In this document: positions 1 through 9,964 of the stretch, in pieces
How the letters are laid out: each line of letters begins with the position of its first letter
Numbering within the stretch: position 1 is the stretch's first letter
NCBI RefSeq assembly: GCF_011927785.1
Contig: NZ_JAATJK010000001.1
Span: 5,799,001-5,863,000 of the forward strand
DNA: 64,000 nucleotides
Direction: 5' to 3'
Source of the DNA: Micromonospora profundi
Lineage (GTDB): Bacteria > Actinomycetota > Actinomycetes > Mycobacteriales > Micromonosporaceae
Translations under genes and position numbers: made by a program
The notes under the pieces: generated by a model
Seen by the model: only the letters and a program-made list of their open reading frames with translations
What the model was told of the DNA's origin: nothing
Databases searched by the model: none

Positions 1-1061
1 CGGGTGGTCCCCGCGTGGATGATGCCCGGACGGTCCGCGCCGGTGATCACGTCACCGGTGCGCGGCGCCGCCGGGTAGCCCTGCGCGGCGACCACCACTG
101 TGACCGCGGCGCCGTCCCGCCACCGGAGCGGCGGATGCGCGGCAAGCGTGCCGGTCGCCGCAGCGTGCAGCAGCCCGCCCAGCGGGGACTCCAGCAGCGC
201 GAGCACCACCTGGGTCTCCGGGTCGCCGAAGCGGGCGTTGAACTCGATCACACGAGGGCCTGCGGCGGTGATCGCCAGCCCGACGTAGAGCAGACCGGCG
301 AACGGCGTGCCCCGCCGGCGCATCTCGGCCAGGGTCGGGTGGACCACGTCGCGCATGACCTCGTCGACAAGGCCGGGCGGTGACCACGGCAGCGGTGCGT
401 ACGCGCCCATGCCGCCGGTGTTCGGGCCGGTGTCGCCGTCACCGATCCGCTTGAAGTCCTGTGCCGGCAGCAGCGGCAGAGCCGCCTCCCCGTCGGTGAC
501 CACGAAGAGGCTGACCTCCGGACCGTCGAGGAACTCCTCGACCACGACCCGGCCGCACTCCTGAGCGTGCGCCAGGGCGGCGGCCCGGTCATCGGTCACC
601 ACCACGCCCTTGCCGGCGGCGAGCCCGTCGTTCTTCACCACGTACGGTGCGCCGAACTCGTCAAGCGCGCGGCCGGTGCTCTCCGGGTCGGTGCAGGTGT
701 ACGCCCGCGCGGTGGGCACACCGGCGGCCGTCATCACGTCCTTGGCGAAGGTCTTGGAGCCCTCCAACTGGGCGGCCTCGCCCGAGGGGCCGAAAGCGGC
801 GATGCCCTTGGCGCGTACCGCGTCGGCGACACCGGCGACCAGCGGCGCCTCCGGCCCGATCACCACCAGGTCAGCCGCGGTCTCCACGGCGAGCGCCGCC
901 ACCGCGGCCGGATCCGTCGCGGTCACCTCCCGCAGCTCAGCCACCTCAGCGATACCGGGGTTACCCGGTGCCGCGATCAGCGCGGAAACAGCCGGATCGG
1001 AAGCCAACCCGAGCGCGAGAGCGTGCTCCCGCCCACCACCACCCACCAAAAGAACGCGCAC
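1..1061 (-). CDS. purD: Phosphoribosylamine-glycine ligase, 3' end cut by window edge
   Basis: PurD (GAR synthetase) joins phosphoribosylamine and glycine using ATP in step two of purine synthesis, in the cytosol. About 353 of the usual 420 residues are visible; the C-terminus lies beyond the left edge. The translation opens [18 protein letters not shown], the N-terminal glycine-rich loop of the family, followed by [12 protein letters not shown] and the ATP-grasp segment [13 protein letters not shown], then [14 protein letters not shown] and [12 protein letters not shown], which bind metal and substrate. The GTG start fits the family N-terminus exactly. The gene points the same way as purA, 114 bases upstream, but a palindromic repeat fills that gap, so co-transcription is uncertain. 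The identification is secure. Confidence 0.96.
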   Translation of the reverse strand, partial: MRVLLVGGGGREHALALGLASDPAVSALIAAPGNPGIAEVAELREVTATDPAAVAALAVETAADLVVIGPEAPLVAGVADAVRAKGIAAFGPSGEAAQLEGSKTFAKDVMTAAGVPTARAYTCTDPESTGRALDEFGAPYVVKNDGLAAGKGVVVTDDRAAALAHAQECGRVVVEEFLDGPEVSLFVVTDGEAALPLLPAQDFKRIGDGDTGPNTGGMGAYAPLPWSPPGLVDEVMRDVVHPTLAEMRRRGTPFAGLLYVGLAITAAGPRVIEFNARFGDPETQVVLALLESPLGGLLHAAATGTLAAHPPLRWRDGAAVTVVVAAQGYPAAPRTGDVITGADRPGIIHAGTT

Positions 1062-1096
1062 GCCCGAGATCCTACTGTCCCCCGCACCGACCTCTG

Positions 1097-1155
1097 TTGA
1101 TCATGAGGCTGACGGGTTCCACGGTGATCCATTGGCCCGCCAACCTCATGATCAA
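1097..1155. repeat. Palindromic repeat element between purD and purA
   Basis: Two 20-base arms, TTGATCATGAGGCTGACGGG at 1097-1116 and its inverse at 1136-1155, pair at 18 of 20 positions around a 19-base loop. The outer part (TTGATCATGAGG) is perfect. It resembles the ends of the palindrome inside the E2 gene at 44115, which begins TCGATCATGGAG, so both may belong to one dispersed family. It could also act as a terminator for purA, whose stop lies just upstream in the transcription direction. Confidence 0.7.
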
Positions 1156-1175
1156 TGCAGACGATCTGTGCGGGA

Positions 1176-2573
<1,398 letters not shown>

Positions 2574-2586
2574 TCAGGAGGCCTCC

Positions 2587-3666
2587 GTGTACGACGTGGT
2601 GCTGCTCACCCTCGGTTCGGAGCGGGACGCTCCCGGGGGCTGCGGCAGCGGCGGAGCCTGCTGCGGTGGCACAACCGAAACCGGCGCACAATCACCAGCC
2701 GAAACCGAGGCCGGCACCGACTCGCGTGCCGACGCTCCGGCCGAGGCCGGGAATGGCAAGGGTGGGCAGGGCACCGCCGACGGGTGCTCCACGGATCGGC
2801 CGCGGGTGCCGGTGCTTGCCTGCGCGGACGCGCTGACCGCCCGAGGTGCCCGTGTGCAGACCGTCACGGCCCGCTCGGACGCCGAGATCGACGCGGTGCT
2901 GGCACAACTCGACGGTCCGGTCCGCCAGGACGGCCTCACCTGGCCCGATTCGGACAGCAAGACCCGGCTGGTCGTCGCTACGGCGAGCGACGCGCAGTTG
3001 CGCGCCGTCCTGCGCCGGATGGTTCGCCGGTACGCGCCACCGCCGAGCCGTCGCCCAGCGGACCTGCCCGGCGACCGGACGCTGCCCGACCTGCCGCCGG
3101 TTGCCGTACTCCCGCTCGACCCGGCCCGTGGTGGCACCCACCGTGACCTGGCCGCGCAGCTCGGGTTGCCCCGCGACCCGGCTGCCGTGGCCGTCGCCGT
3201 GCTGGACGGCACGCCACGCCGGCTGGACCTGCTGCGCAACGACGGCGGCTCGGTGACCCTGGACGGCGCCCTGCTCGGCGCCGCCGACGACGCGGGCCGT
3301 CCGCTGCACTGGCGGGCCCGGGTGGAGGTGGACGACGCCATCCTGTCCAACGGCGAGGAGCCGTTGCTGGCGTGCGCGATCGGCAACGCCGGCGGGTACG
3401 CGTCGCTCGACGACGTGACGTTGCTTCCCGCGCCGGACCCGGCCGACGGCCAGGTCGAGGTCGCGGTGGCCGTCCCGGTGGTCGTCCGCTCGACGTTCGG
3501 TCGCAAGCGGGTACGCCTGGAGGTGCGCCGGGCTCGCGGCCGGGCCGTGTCGGTGGTGCCCCGGGAGGGCAAGGTCCCCTACCTGGACGACGGTGTCGAG
3601 GGCGAGTTGACCCGCAAGCGTTCCTGGTGGATCGAGCCGGGCGCCTGGGCGGTCTGGGTGAGCTGA
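2587..3666 (+). CDS. Degenerate lipid-kinase (DAGK-fold)-like protein with Cys-rich N-terminus
   Basis: This 359-residue protein starts at GTG 2587, six bases after a consensus AGGAGG. Residues 15-24 are cysteine- and glycine-rich (GCGSGGACCGG) and could bind metal. The rest resembles diacylglycerol/lipid kinases of the YegS type: RGGTHRDLAAQLGLP sits where those enzymes have a GTGNDLAR-like substrate loop, and the end has a beta-rich module (CAIGNAGGY, then an ADGQVEV-like strand and YLDDGVEGEL) like their C-terminal domain. The expected GGDGT nucleotide loop is replaced by VVATASDAQL, so catalytic activity is doubtful. The fold assignment is inference from motif order; it could be a pseudoenzyme that binds lipid or nucleotide. 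It is divergent from purA. Confidence 0.6.
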   Translation: MYDVVLLTLGSERDAPGGCGSGGACCGGTTETGAQSPAETEAGTDSRADAPAEAGNGKGGQGTADGCSTDRPRVPVLACADALTARGARVQTVTARSDAEIDAVLAQLDGPVRQDGLTWPDSDSKTRLVVATASDAQLRAVLRRMVRRYAPPPSRRPADLPGDRTLPDLPPVAVLPLDPARGGTHRDLAAQLGLPRDPAAVAVAVLDGTPRRLDLLRNDGGSVTLDGALLGAADDAGRPLHWRARVEVDDAILSNGEEPLLACAIGNAGGYASLDDVTLLPAPDPADGQVEVAVAVPVVVRSTFGRKRVRLEVRRARGRAVSVVPREGKVPYLDDGVEGELTRKRSWWIEPGAWAVWVS

Positions 3667-3705
3667 CCCTGGCTGCGCCACGCGGCCGACGCGTGTCGAT
3701 GGGCC

Positions 3706-3711
3706 TATCCT
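3706..3711 (+). promoter_or_regulatory. Candidate -10 element for the EspI-like gene
   Basis: TATCCT fits the actinobacterial TANNNT -10 pattern and lies 26 bases before the ATG at 3738, upstream of two purine-rich ribosome-site candidates. No clear -35 was found. Confidence 0.4.
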
Positions 3712-3737
3712 CGCAGGAGGACTGGGGAGGAACCGTA

Positions 3738-5957
3738 ATGGACAAGAACGCCGACCGGGCTCAGGTGCCCGGCCAGCAGCCGGTGCCGGAGCGGGACATC
3801 GAACCACTCTGGCCTCCGGATCCCGCCGGCCGGGGCGCGGATGTGGTGCCACCGTGGGCGGCGGTCGCCGAAAAGCGGGGCGAACCGGCTCCCACGCCGC
3901 CGGCGGCCGTTACACCGCCTGTGGCCGCGCCACCGATCGGCCGCCCACCGGTCCCGGGGCAGCCCGGGGCCACGCCCCTGCCGCCGCCGTCGCCGTCGGA
4001 CTACCCGTCGCTGAGTGGCGCGGTGCCGCCGCCGACCGGCTGGGGAGCCGCCGGCCCGTCCGGCGCGGGTTCGGGCTGGGCTCCGGCGCAACCGAGTTGG
4101 CCACCGGCAGAGCCGACGGTGCCGCCCGTGTCGTCGACGCCGTCGTCGGGCTCACCGACGAACGCCGACACTCCGACGGGACCAGCAGCCACACATGTCG
4201 GCCCGCCGAACGGCGTGACCGTCAGCCCGACCGAAGCAGCGGGCACGGGCACGCCGGGTGCGAGCGACGCGGCGGGCACCAGCACGCCGAACGCGACCCA
4301 CGCGGCGGGCACCGCGTTCGGGGCCCCGCAGCCCGGCGGCAGGGGTTCGGCGTCCGTTCCCGCCACGCCGGTCACGCCGGGCGGCGTCGACCTGGACCAG
4401 CCGTTCTCCCTGGACCGCCCCCCGGTGACCCCCACCGTTACGCCGGAAGCAACGACCGGACCCGCCGTCGCCGGGCCGACAACTCCCACGACAGGCGAAC
4501 CGGCGGACGGTCCAGTGGCCGACGGCAAGCCGGCACCGCAGGCCGGATCAGGGAACGGTAGCGACGTCGGGGGGAACGGCACCGCCGTCGGGACGGCGCG
4601 GCCGGCCACCGAGTCGCCGTGGGCGTACCCGCCGCAGCGGCCTGCCAACTCGACCCCGTCGGCGCACGACGAGGCCACCACCGCGATACCTCCGATCCCC
4701 GCCCCGCCCGTCCCGCAGACACCACAGGCCGGTGGTCCGGCCGCCGGAGCTGGGCAGACGTACGCCGGTCAGGCCTACTCCGGTCAGGCGTACCCGATTC
4801 CCGGCCAGGTCGGCCCGGCGCCGGTCCCGCCGCCACCCGACCCGCAGCAGGCGGGCGCTGCGACTGCGCCTCCGGGCCCCTTCCCGCCGTCACCGGGCTG
4901 GTATCCGCCGCCCTGGCAGCAGGGCACGGCCGCGGCTCCACCGCCGCCGCAGTCGTACCAGGAGACCGATCCGGTGGCCAGGGTCCCGGCCGCCGGCTAC
5001 CAGGACGCCACCTGGACGCCGGAGACCACTGCGGCACCGACCGCCGAGGATTTCGCCCGGCGTCGGCAGGTCCGGCCCGCCGACCCGGTGGCCACAATGG
5101 GTGTACGAGCGGTGGTCAACAAGATCGGTCTGGTTCGGCTCTCGCCGGGGCGGCACGAGCAGGAACTGAAGCGGGACATCGAGATGGTGCGCCGCAACTT
5201 CGGCGGGCTGCGGCAGGTGACGGTCGTCAACCCGAAGGGCGGCGCCGGCAAGACGGTGGCCATCCTGCTGCTCGCCATGACGTTCGGTCAGAAGCGCGGC
5301 GGGTACGTGCTGGCCTGGGACAACAACGAGACCCAGGGCACCCTCGGGATGCGGGCCCAGCAGGATTTCCACTCCCGCACGGTGCGGGACATGCTGCGTG
5401 ACCTCGGGCAGTTCCAGGGCGCGCACGGGCGGGTCGGTGACCTCTCGCAGTACGTCCGTTCGCAGGGCGAGGGGATGTTCGACGTGCTCGCGTCGGACGA
5501 GTCGGCGACCGGCGGCGAGATGCTCACGGCGGCGGCGTTCGCCGAGATCCGCGAGGTGGTCAGCCGGTTCTACAAGTTGATTTTCGTGGACACCGGGAAC
5601 AACGTCCGGGCGCAGAACTGGCAGGCCTCGATGGATGCCACCGACCAGCTCGTGGTCACCATGTCCGCCCGTAACGACTCGGCCGAGACCGCCGCCCGGA
5701 TGCTCGACCACCTGGAGCAGAGCGGCCGGCAGCGGCTGGTCCGGCAGGCGGTGACTGTCGTGTCGATGCCGCCGTCGCGCAAGGAGATCGACCTGCCGGC
5801 CATCCAGGAGCACTTCGCGGCGCGGACCCGGGCGGTGCTGCTCGCCCCGTACGAGCGGCTCATCGACAGCGGCGAGCCGATCCGGTACGGAGGGCTGTCC
5901 TCGGCCACCCGGGACGCCTGGCTGAAGATCGCCGCCGCGGTCGCCGAAGGGCTGTAG
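3738..5957 (+). CDS. EspI/MinD-like P-loop ATPase with long proline-rich N-terminus
   Basis: The 739-residue protein has two parts. Residues 1 to about 430 are low-complexity and rich in Pro, Ala, Gly and Thr. The remaining ~300 residues form a MinD/ParA-type ATPase with a deviant Walker A, NPKGGAGKT at residues 498-506, then WDNNETQGT and the switch-like IFVDTGNN. This layout matches the ESX-1 accessory ATPase EspI of mycobacteria and related actinomycete proteins. No ESX secretion genes are in the window, so its partner is unknown; chromosome or protein positioning is an alternative role. ATG 3738 is chosen for the GGGGAGGAACC ribosome site; the longer frame upstream overlaps the preceding gene. 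The ATPase call is firm, the EspI link moderate. Confidence 0.75.
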   Translation: MDKNADRAQVPGQQPVPERDIEPLWPPDPAGRGADVVPPWAAVAEKRGEPAPTPPAAVTPPVAAPPIGRPPVPGQPGATPLPPPSPSDYPSLSGAVPPPTGWGAAGPSGAGSGWAPAQPSWPPAEPTVPPVSSTPSSGSPTNADTPTGPAATHVGPPNGVTVSPTEAAGTGTPGASDAAGTSTPNATHAAGTAFGAPQPGGRGSASVPATPVTPGGVDLDQPFSLDRPPVTPTVTPEATTGPAVAGPTTPTTGEPADGPVADGKPAPQAGSGNGSDVGGNGTAVGTARPATESPWAYPPQRPANSTPSAHDEATTAIPPIPAPPVPQTPQAGGPAAGAGQTYAGQAYSGQAYPIPGQVGPAPVPPPPDPQQAGAATAPPGPFPPSPGWYPPPWQQGTAAAPPPPQSYQETDPVARVPAAGYQDATWTPETTAAPTAEDFARRRQVRPADPVATMGVRAVVNKIGLVRLSPGRHEQELKRDIEMVRRNFGGLRQVTVVNPKGGAGKTVAILLLAMTFGQKRGGYVLAWDNNETQGTLGMRAQQDFHSRTVRDMLRDLGQFQGAHGRVGDLSQYVRSQGEGMFDVLASDESATGGEMLTAAAFAEIREVVSRFYKLIFVDTGNNVRAQNWQASMDATDQLVVTMSARNDSAETAARMLDHLEQSGRQRLVRQAVTVVSMPPSRKEIDLPAIQEHFAARTRAVLLAPYERLIDSGEPIRYGGLSSATRDAWLKIAAAVAEGL

Positions 5958-5961
5958 TCCA

Positions 5962-5995
5962 CCGAAGGCCGGCCCGGTGTCGGGCCGGCCTTCGG
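5962..5995. terminator. Bidirectional hairpin terminator
   Basis: A perfect 15-bp stem (CCGAAGGCCGGCCCG and its inverse) closes a four-base loop between the convergent EspI-like and DUF3151 genes. There is no T-tract, as is usual in high-GC actinomycetes. Confidence 0.8.
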
Positions 5996-6000
5996 ACCTG

Positions 6001-6429
6001 TCAGTGGCTGGCCAGCGCGTCGGCCGCCGCCGGGTCGCAGTCGCGCAGGAACTGGGCGCAGCGGGCCGCCTCGTCGGCCTCACCGATCTCGTCGGCGGCG
6101 CGGGACAGCACGTACAGGCAGCGGAGGAAGCCCCGGTTGGGCTCGTGCGACCACGGCACCGGGCCATGGCCCTTCCAGCCGCTGCGGCGCAATTGGTCGA
6201 GGCCACGGTGGTAGCCGGTGCGGGCGTACGCGTACGCCGTCACGACCTGGCCGGTCGCGAACGCCCGCGCACCGAGCTCGGCCCAGGCCGCGCTGTAGGT
6301 CGGGAATCGGGCTGCCACCTGGGCGAACGCCTCGTCGGTGCCGGCCTCCTCGGCGCCGGCCAGGGCGGCGTCGGCCTCGCCGTCCGCGGGTAGGAGGGTG
6401 GCCGGTGGCTCTGGCAAAAGGTTCTGCAT
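6001..6429 (-). CDS. DUF3151 family protein
   Basis: This 142-residue soluble protein begins MQNLLPEPPATLLPADGEAD, the usual N-terminus of the actinobacterial DUF3151 family, whose function is unknown. The middle (AELGARAFATGQVVTAYAY) and the basic motif RSGWKGHGPVPW, followed by NRGFLRCLYVL, look like helical TPR-like packing. In mycobacteria the family is encoded near the fructose-bisphosphate aldolase gene, and here fbaA lies about 1.5 kb away, so the neighbourhood is conserved. ATG 6429 is chosen because it gives the family N-terminus; a TTG four codons earlier is possible. No biochemical role can be assigned. Confidence 0.85.
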   Translation of the reverse strand: MQNLLPEPPATLLPADGEADAALAGAEEAGTDEAFAQVAARFPTYSAAWAELGARAFATGQVVTAYAYARTGYHRGLDQLRRSGWKGHGPVPWSHEPNRGFLRCLYVLSRAADEIGEADEAARCAQFLRDCDPAAADALASH

Positions 6430-6522
6430 CGCCCCATTCAACCCGCTGGACAGGGCGACGCGCGAGCGGGTCGGCCCACGTGTTCCGCTGAACGGCTGAG
6501 GAGTTGGTCACGCCTGAGGCCC

Positions 6523-6558
6523 ATGCCGGCGACAGATATTTTCCGCTACAACTATTAG
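6523..6558 (+). CDS. Candidate 11-codon leader peptide
   Basis: ATG at 6523 opens an 11-codon frame reading MPATDIFRYNY and then TAG. It lies in a locally AT-rich stretch between the divergent DUF3151 and LOG genes and is followed 28 bases later by a perfect 14-bp hairpin. Two Tyr, one Phe and one Asn codon cluster at its end. The ribosome site is weak (GAGG only three bases away). Its reality as a translated leader is inference from the leader-plus-hairpin layout. Confidence 0.3.
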   Translation: MPATDIFRYNY

Positions 6559-6586
6559 TCCGGAGCCTCCCCAGGAACCGGTTACG

Positions 6587-6620
6587 CAGGAGCCCGGTGG
6601 CCACCACCACCGGGCTCCTG
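6587..6620 (+). terminator. Perfect hairpin upstream of the LOG gene, possible attenuator
   Basis: CAGGAGCCCGGTGG at 6587-6600 and its exact inverse at 6607-6620 form a 14-bp stem with a six-base loop. It sits between two divergent gene starts, where an ordinary end-of-gene terminator has no place. It is 58 bases before the start of the LOG-family gene and just after the candidate leader peptide. Confidence 0.6.
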
Positions 6621-6677
6621 TCGGTTCCACCCCGCCCGAGGTTTGGGCCCGCAGCTGGCTGGGGGCAGGATGGCCGG

Positions 6678-7880
6678 GTGCCGACTCCACCTCCAGCGGA
6701 CGTCATCGAGCCGCATCTGCACGCCAACGAGATCCAGACCCGGGACGAGTTCGACAGGCAACTGGCCACCGGCCGCCTCAGCGGGTTCACAGTGCAGGGG
6801 CTGCGCCTCGACCTCGCCCCGGCACCCGACCTGACCGGCGTCGAGGTCACCGGCGCCCTCTTCGTGGGTTGCCGGTTCGCCTCCCGGGACGTCGGCGCCG
6901 ACCTGGTCCGGCGTGGCGCGAACGTGGTCCCGCCGTTCTCCGGGTTGCCGTATCCGACCCAGCCGACGCATCTGTACGCGCCGGAGGAGTTGGCCGCCGG
7001 GTTCGCCGAAGGCGGCTTCGCCGGGATGTACGACACCCGGGTGTACGAGCACTACCGGGCGCACGGCGGCGCGCTGCCGGACGTGAAGGAGGCGCTCGGT
7101 CAGCGGCTGCACGACCACGGCGTCGACAATGCGCTCGCCGACGCCACCCGGGCCTGGCTGGCCGGGCACGGCCCGCAGTCGGTTGTGGGCATCATGGGTG
7201 GGCATGCGGTACGGCGCGGCAGTCCCGCGTACCGGATGGCGGCCGTGCTGGGTTGGGAACTGGCCCGGGCCGACCGGCTGGTGGTGACCGGCGGCGGTCC
7301 CGGCGTGATGGAGGCGGCGAACCTCGGCGCCTACCTGGCGGACCGGCCTGCGGCGGACCTGACCGCGGCGATCGACCTGCTGGCGACGGCCCCGGATTTC
7401 ACCGACCACAAGCGGTACACGGCGGTGGCGTTGACGGTGCGCCAGCGATACGCGTGCCTGCCCCGGCAGCGTTCCGACGGCACCGACGACGCGAGCTGGG
7501 CGCGGGCCGGCGGGCTGGCGATCCCCACCTGGTTGTATGGGCACGAACCGGCGAACCTGTTCGCCGGGCGGATCGCCAAGTACTTCTCCAACGCGATCCG
7601 GGAGGACACCATCCTGCGGCTCGCTCGAGGCGGCATCGTCTTCGCCCCGGGGCGGGCCGGCACTGTGCAGGAGGTGTTCCAGGCGGCCACCAAGACCTAC
7701 TACGGCACCGACGGTGCCAGTGGCGCGTACGTCTTCCTGGACCGCGACTACTGGACCCGCGAACTGCCGGTGGAGGCGTTGTTGCGTCCGCTGCTTGCCG
7801 CGTCCCCGTTCGGCGACCTGTCGTCGACGATCCACCTCACCGACGACGTACGTGAGGCCGTGCACCTGCTGACCGCCTGA
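6678..7880 (+). CDS. LOG-family Rossmann nucleotide-binding protein (PpnN-like)
   Basis: The 400-residue protein belongs to the LOG (lysine decarboxylase-like) family, whose characterised members cleave nucleoside 5'-monophosphates to base and ribose phosphate. The signature GGGPGVMEAAN is present at about residues 204-214 and the second motif, here PGRAGTVQEVF near residue 324, replaces the usual PGGxGTxxE with one Gly-to-Arg change. The large size and extra N-terminal ~170 residues place it nearer the PpnN type than short cytokinin-activating LOG proteins. GTG 6678 follows GGGGGCAGGA; the open frame continues upstream through the leader/hairpin region but without homology. The Arg in the second motif deserves attention; substrate is unknown. 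Confidence 0.8.
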   Translation: MPTPPPADVIEPHLHANEIQTRDEFDRQLATGRLSGFTVQGLRLDLAPAPDLTGVEVTGALFVGCRFASRDVGADLVRRGANVVPPFSGLPYPTQPTHLYAPEELAAGFAEGGFAGMYDTRVYEHYRAHGGALPDVKEALGQRLHDHGVDNALADATRAWLAGHGPQSVVGIMGGHAVRRGSPAYRMAAVLGWELARADRLVVTGGGPGVMEAANLGAYLADRPAADLTAAIDLLATAPDFTDHKRYTAVALTVRQRYACLPRQRSDGTDDASWARAGGLAIPTWLYGHEPANLFAGRIAKYFSNAIREDTILRLARGGIVFAPGRAGTVQEVFQAATKTYYGTDGASGAYVFLDRDYWTRELPVEALLRPLLAASPFGDLSSTIHLTDDVREAVHLLTA

Positions 7881-7883
7881 CGG

Positions 7884-7919
7884 CGACGGCCGGCTCCCCC
7901 GAGGGAGAGCCGGCCGTCG
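7884..7919. terminator. Bidirectional hairpin terminator
   Basis: A 13-bp stem (CGACGGCCGGCTC with its inverse) and a ten-base loop lie between the convergent LOG and fbaA genes and can end both transcripts. Confidence 0.75.
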
Positions 7920-7931
7920 GTAGGTACGTCG

Positions 7932-8957
<1,026 letters not shown>

Positions 8958-9092
8958 GTGATGTGCTCCTTACTTACCACTCTCGGCCGTGCTGGCCGCT
9001 GTTGTTCACGTGTGCGCCGGACCGCGCTGTCCTCCGTCCGGAAGTATCCCGTAGGCGAGGTGCGCGGGGCCAATCGACCCGGTGCCAGCCGT

Positions 9093-9476
9093 TCACCGCT
9101 CACCCAGGCTGTCCGGGACGATGACGCTGATCAGCCAGGTCACCACTGTCATCACGATCGCTCCCCAGAACGCCGCCCAGAAGCCGTCCACATGGAACGG
9201 CAGGTCGAGCCCTCGGGCGATCCGGTCGGTGAGCAGGAACAGCAGGGCGTTGACCACCAGCGCGAACAGGCCCAGGGTCAGCAGGTAGAACACGCAGCCG
9301 ACGACCTTGATGACCGGCTTGAGCACCGCGTTGATCACACCGAAGATGAGCGCCACCACGATCAGTGTCAGCGCCGTGTTGCTGCCCGAGCGGCCATGCA
9401 CGTCGACCCCGGGCACGATGAGCGTTGTCACCCACAGCGCGACAGCGGTGATCACCAGCCGGATGAGGAAGCCCAC
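9093..9476 (-). CDS. Phage-holin-type (DUF360/YvlD) four-helix membrane protein
   Basis: The 127-residue protein has four predicted membrane helices: LIRLVITAVALWVTTLIV, LTLIVVALIFGVINAV, VVGCVFYLLTLGLFALVV and FWAAFWGAIVMTVVTWLI. The motif GVINAVLKPVI is typical of the COG1950 phage-holin family, common small inner-membrane proteins of unknown role in Actinobacteria; despite the name there is no phage context here. The start is GTG 9476, with a CAGGAT -10-like element six bases away, which would fit a leaderless transcript. Confidence 0.8.
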   Translation of the reverse strand: MGFLIRLVITAVALWVTTLIVPGVDVHGRSGSNTALTLIVVALIFGVINAVLKPVIKVVGCVFYLLTLGLFALVVNALLFLLTDRIARGLDLPFHVDGFWAAFWGAIVMTVVTWLISVIVPDSLGER

Positions 9477-9601
9477 CGCCCCATCCTGGCATCGGGGCCC
9501 ACCTCGACGGGTTGATTCCGCCGACTCGGCTTCCGCGCGCGCTGCCGGCGCAGCCCGTACGGTGGTGGGAGCCGTGCCCCGAGAACCTGGGAGGGACCAG
9601 C

Positions 9602-9814
9602 ATGGGTCAGCCCGACGAGGACTTCGTCCCCGGCGACCACCTCGCAGCCGACGAACGCGACATCGAGGCCGAGCCGGCCGACGCCGTCGAGCAGGCGGCA
9701 GTGGTCGACCCCACCGACGTCGATTCGGAGCCGCACCGCGGCATGGAGGTCGGTGACTGGGACGCCATGGAACAGGCCCGGGTGGTCACCGGCGACGAGG
9801 ACGACTACCGCTGA
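9602..9814 (+). CDS. Small acidic hypothetical protein
   Basis: A 70-residue, strongly acidic protein (many Asp and Glu, almost no hydrophobic stretches) starting MGQPDEDFVPGDH and ending DEDDYR. ATG 9602 is preceded by GGGAGGGA at good spacing, and codon use matches the neighbours, so it is probably expressed. It has no membrane segment or known motif and may be disordered. It precedes the tandem surface-protein genes by 150 bases. Function unknown. Confidence 0.65.
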   Translation: MGQPDEDFVPGDHLAADERDIEAEPADAVEQAAVVDPTDVDSEPHRGMEVGDWDAMEQARVVTGDEDDYR

Positions 9815-9852
9815 TCCCGCCGCCAGCCGGCTGCCCGTTGCGGCAGAGGTGC

Positions 9853-9866
9853 TCAACCGTTCGGTT
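9853..9866. promoter_or_regulatory. Shared upstream site TCAACCGTTCGGTT, copy 1
   Basis: The 14-base sequence TCAACCGTTCGGTT contains the palindrome AACCG-tt-CGGTT. It begins 112 bases before the ATG of the first LPXTG protein; an identical copy lies exactly 112 bases before the second. It may be an operator or activator site. Confidence 0.5.
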
Positions 9867-9964
9867 CGATAGACGAAGAACGATCACGCAGGGCCACCGT
9901 AGGGGCCGGTCGTCTAACTAGGTTGGACGGGCGCCACCTGCATCCCCCACGGGAGGACCCCCCA

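Noticed and set aside
9093..9476. Prophage remnant
   Set aside because: The holin-like protein is a common chromosomal family; no integrase, capsid or lysis genes are nearby.
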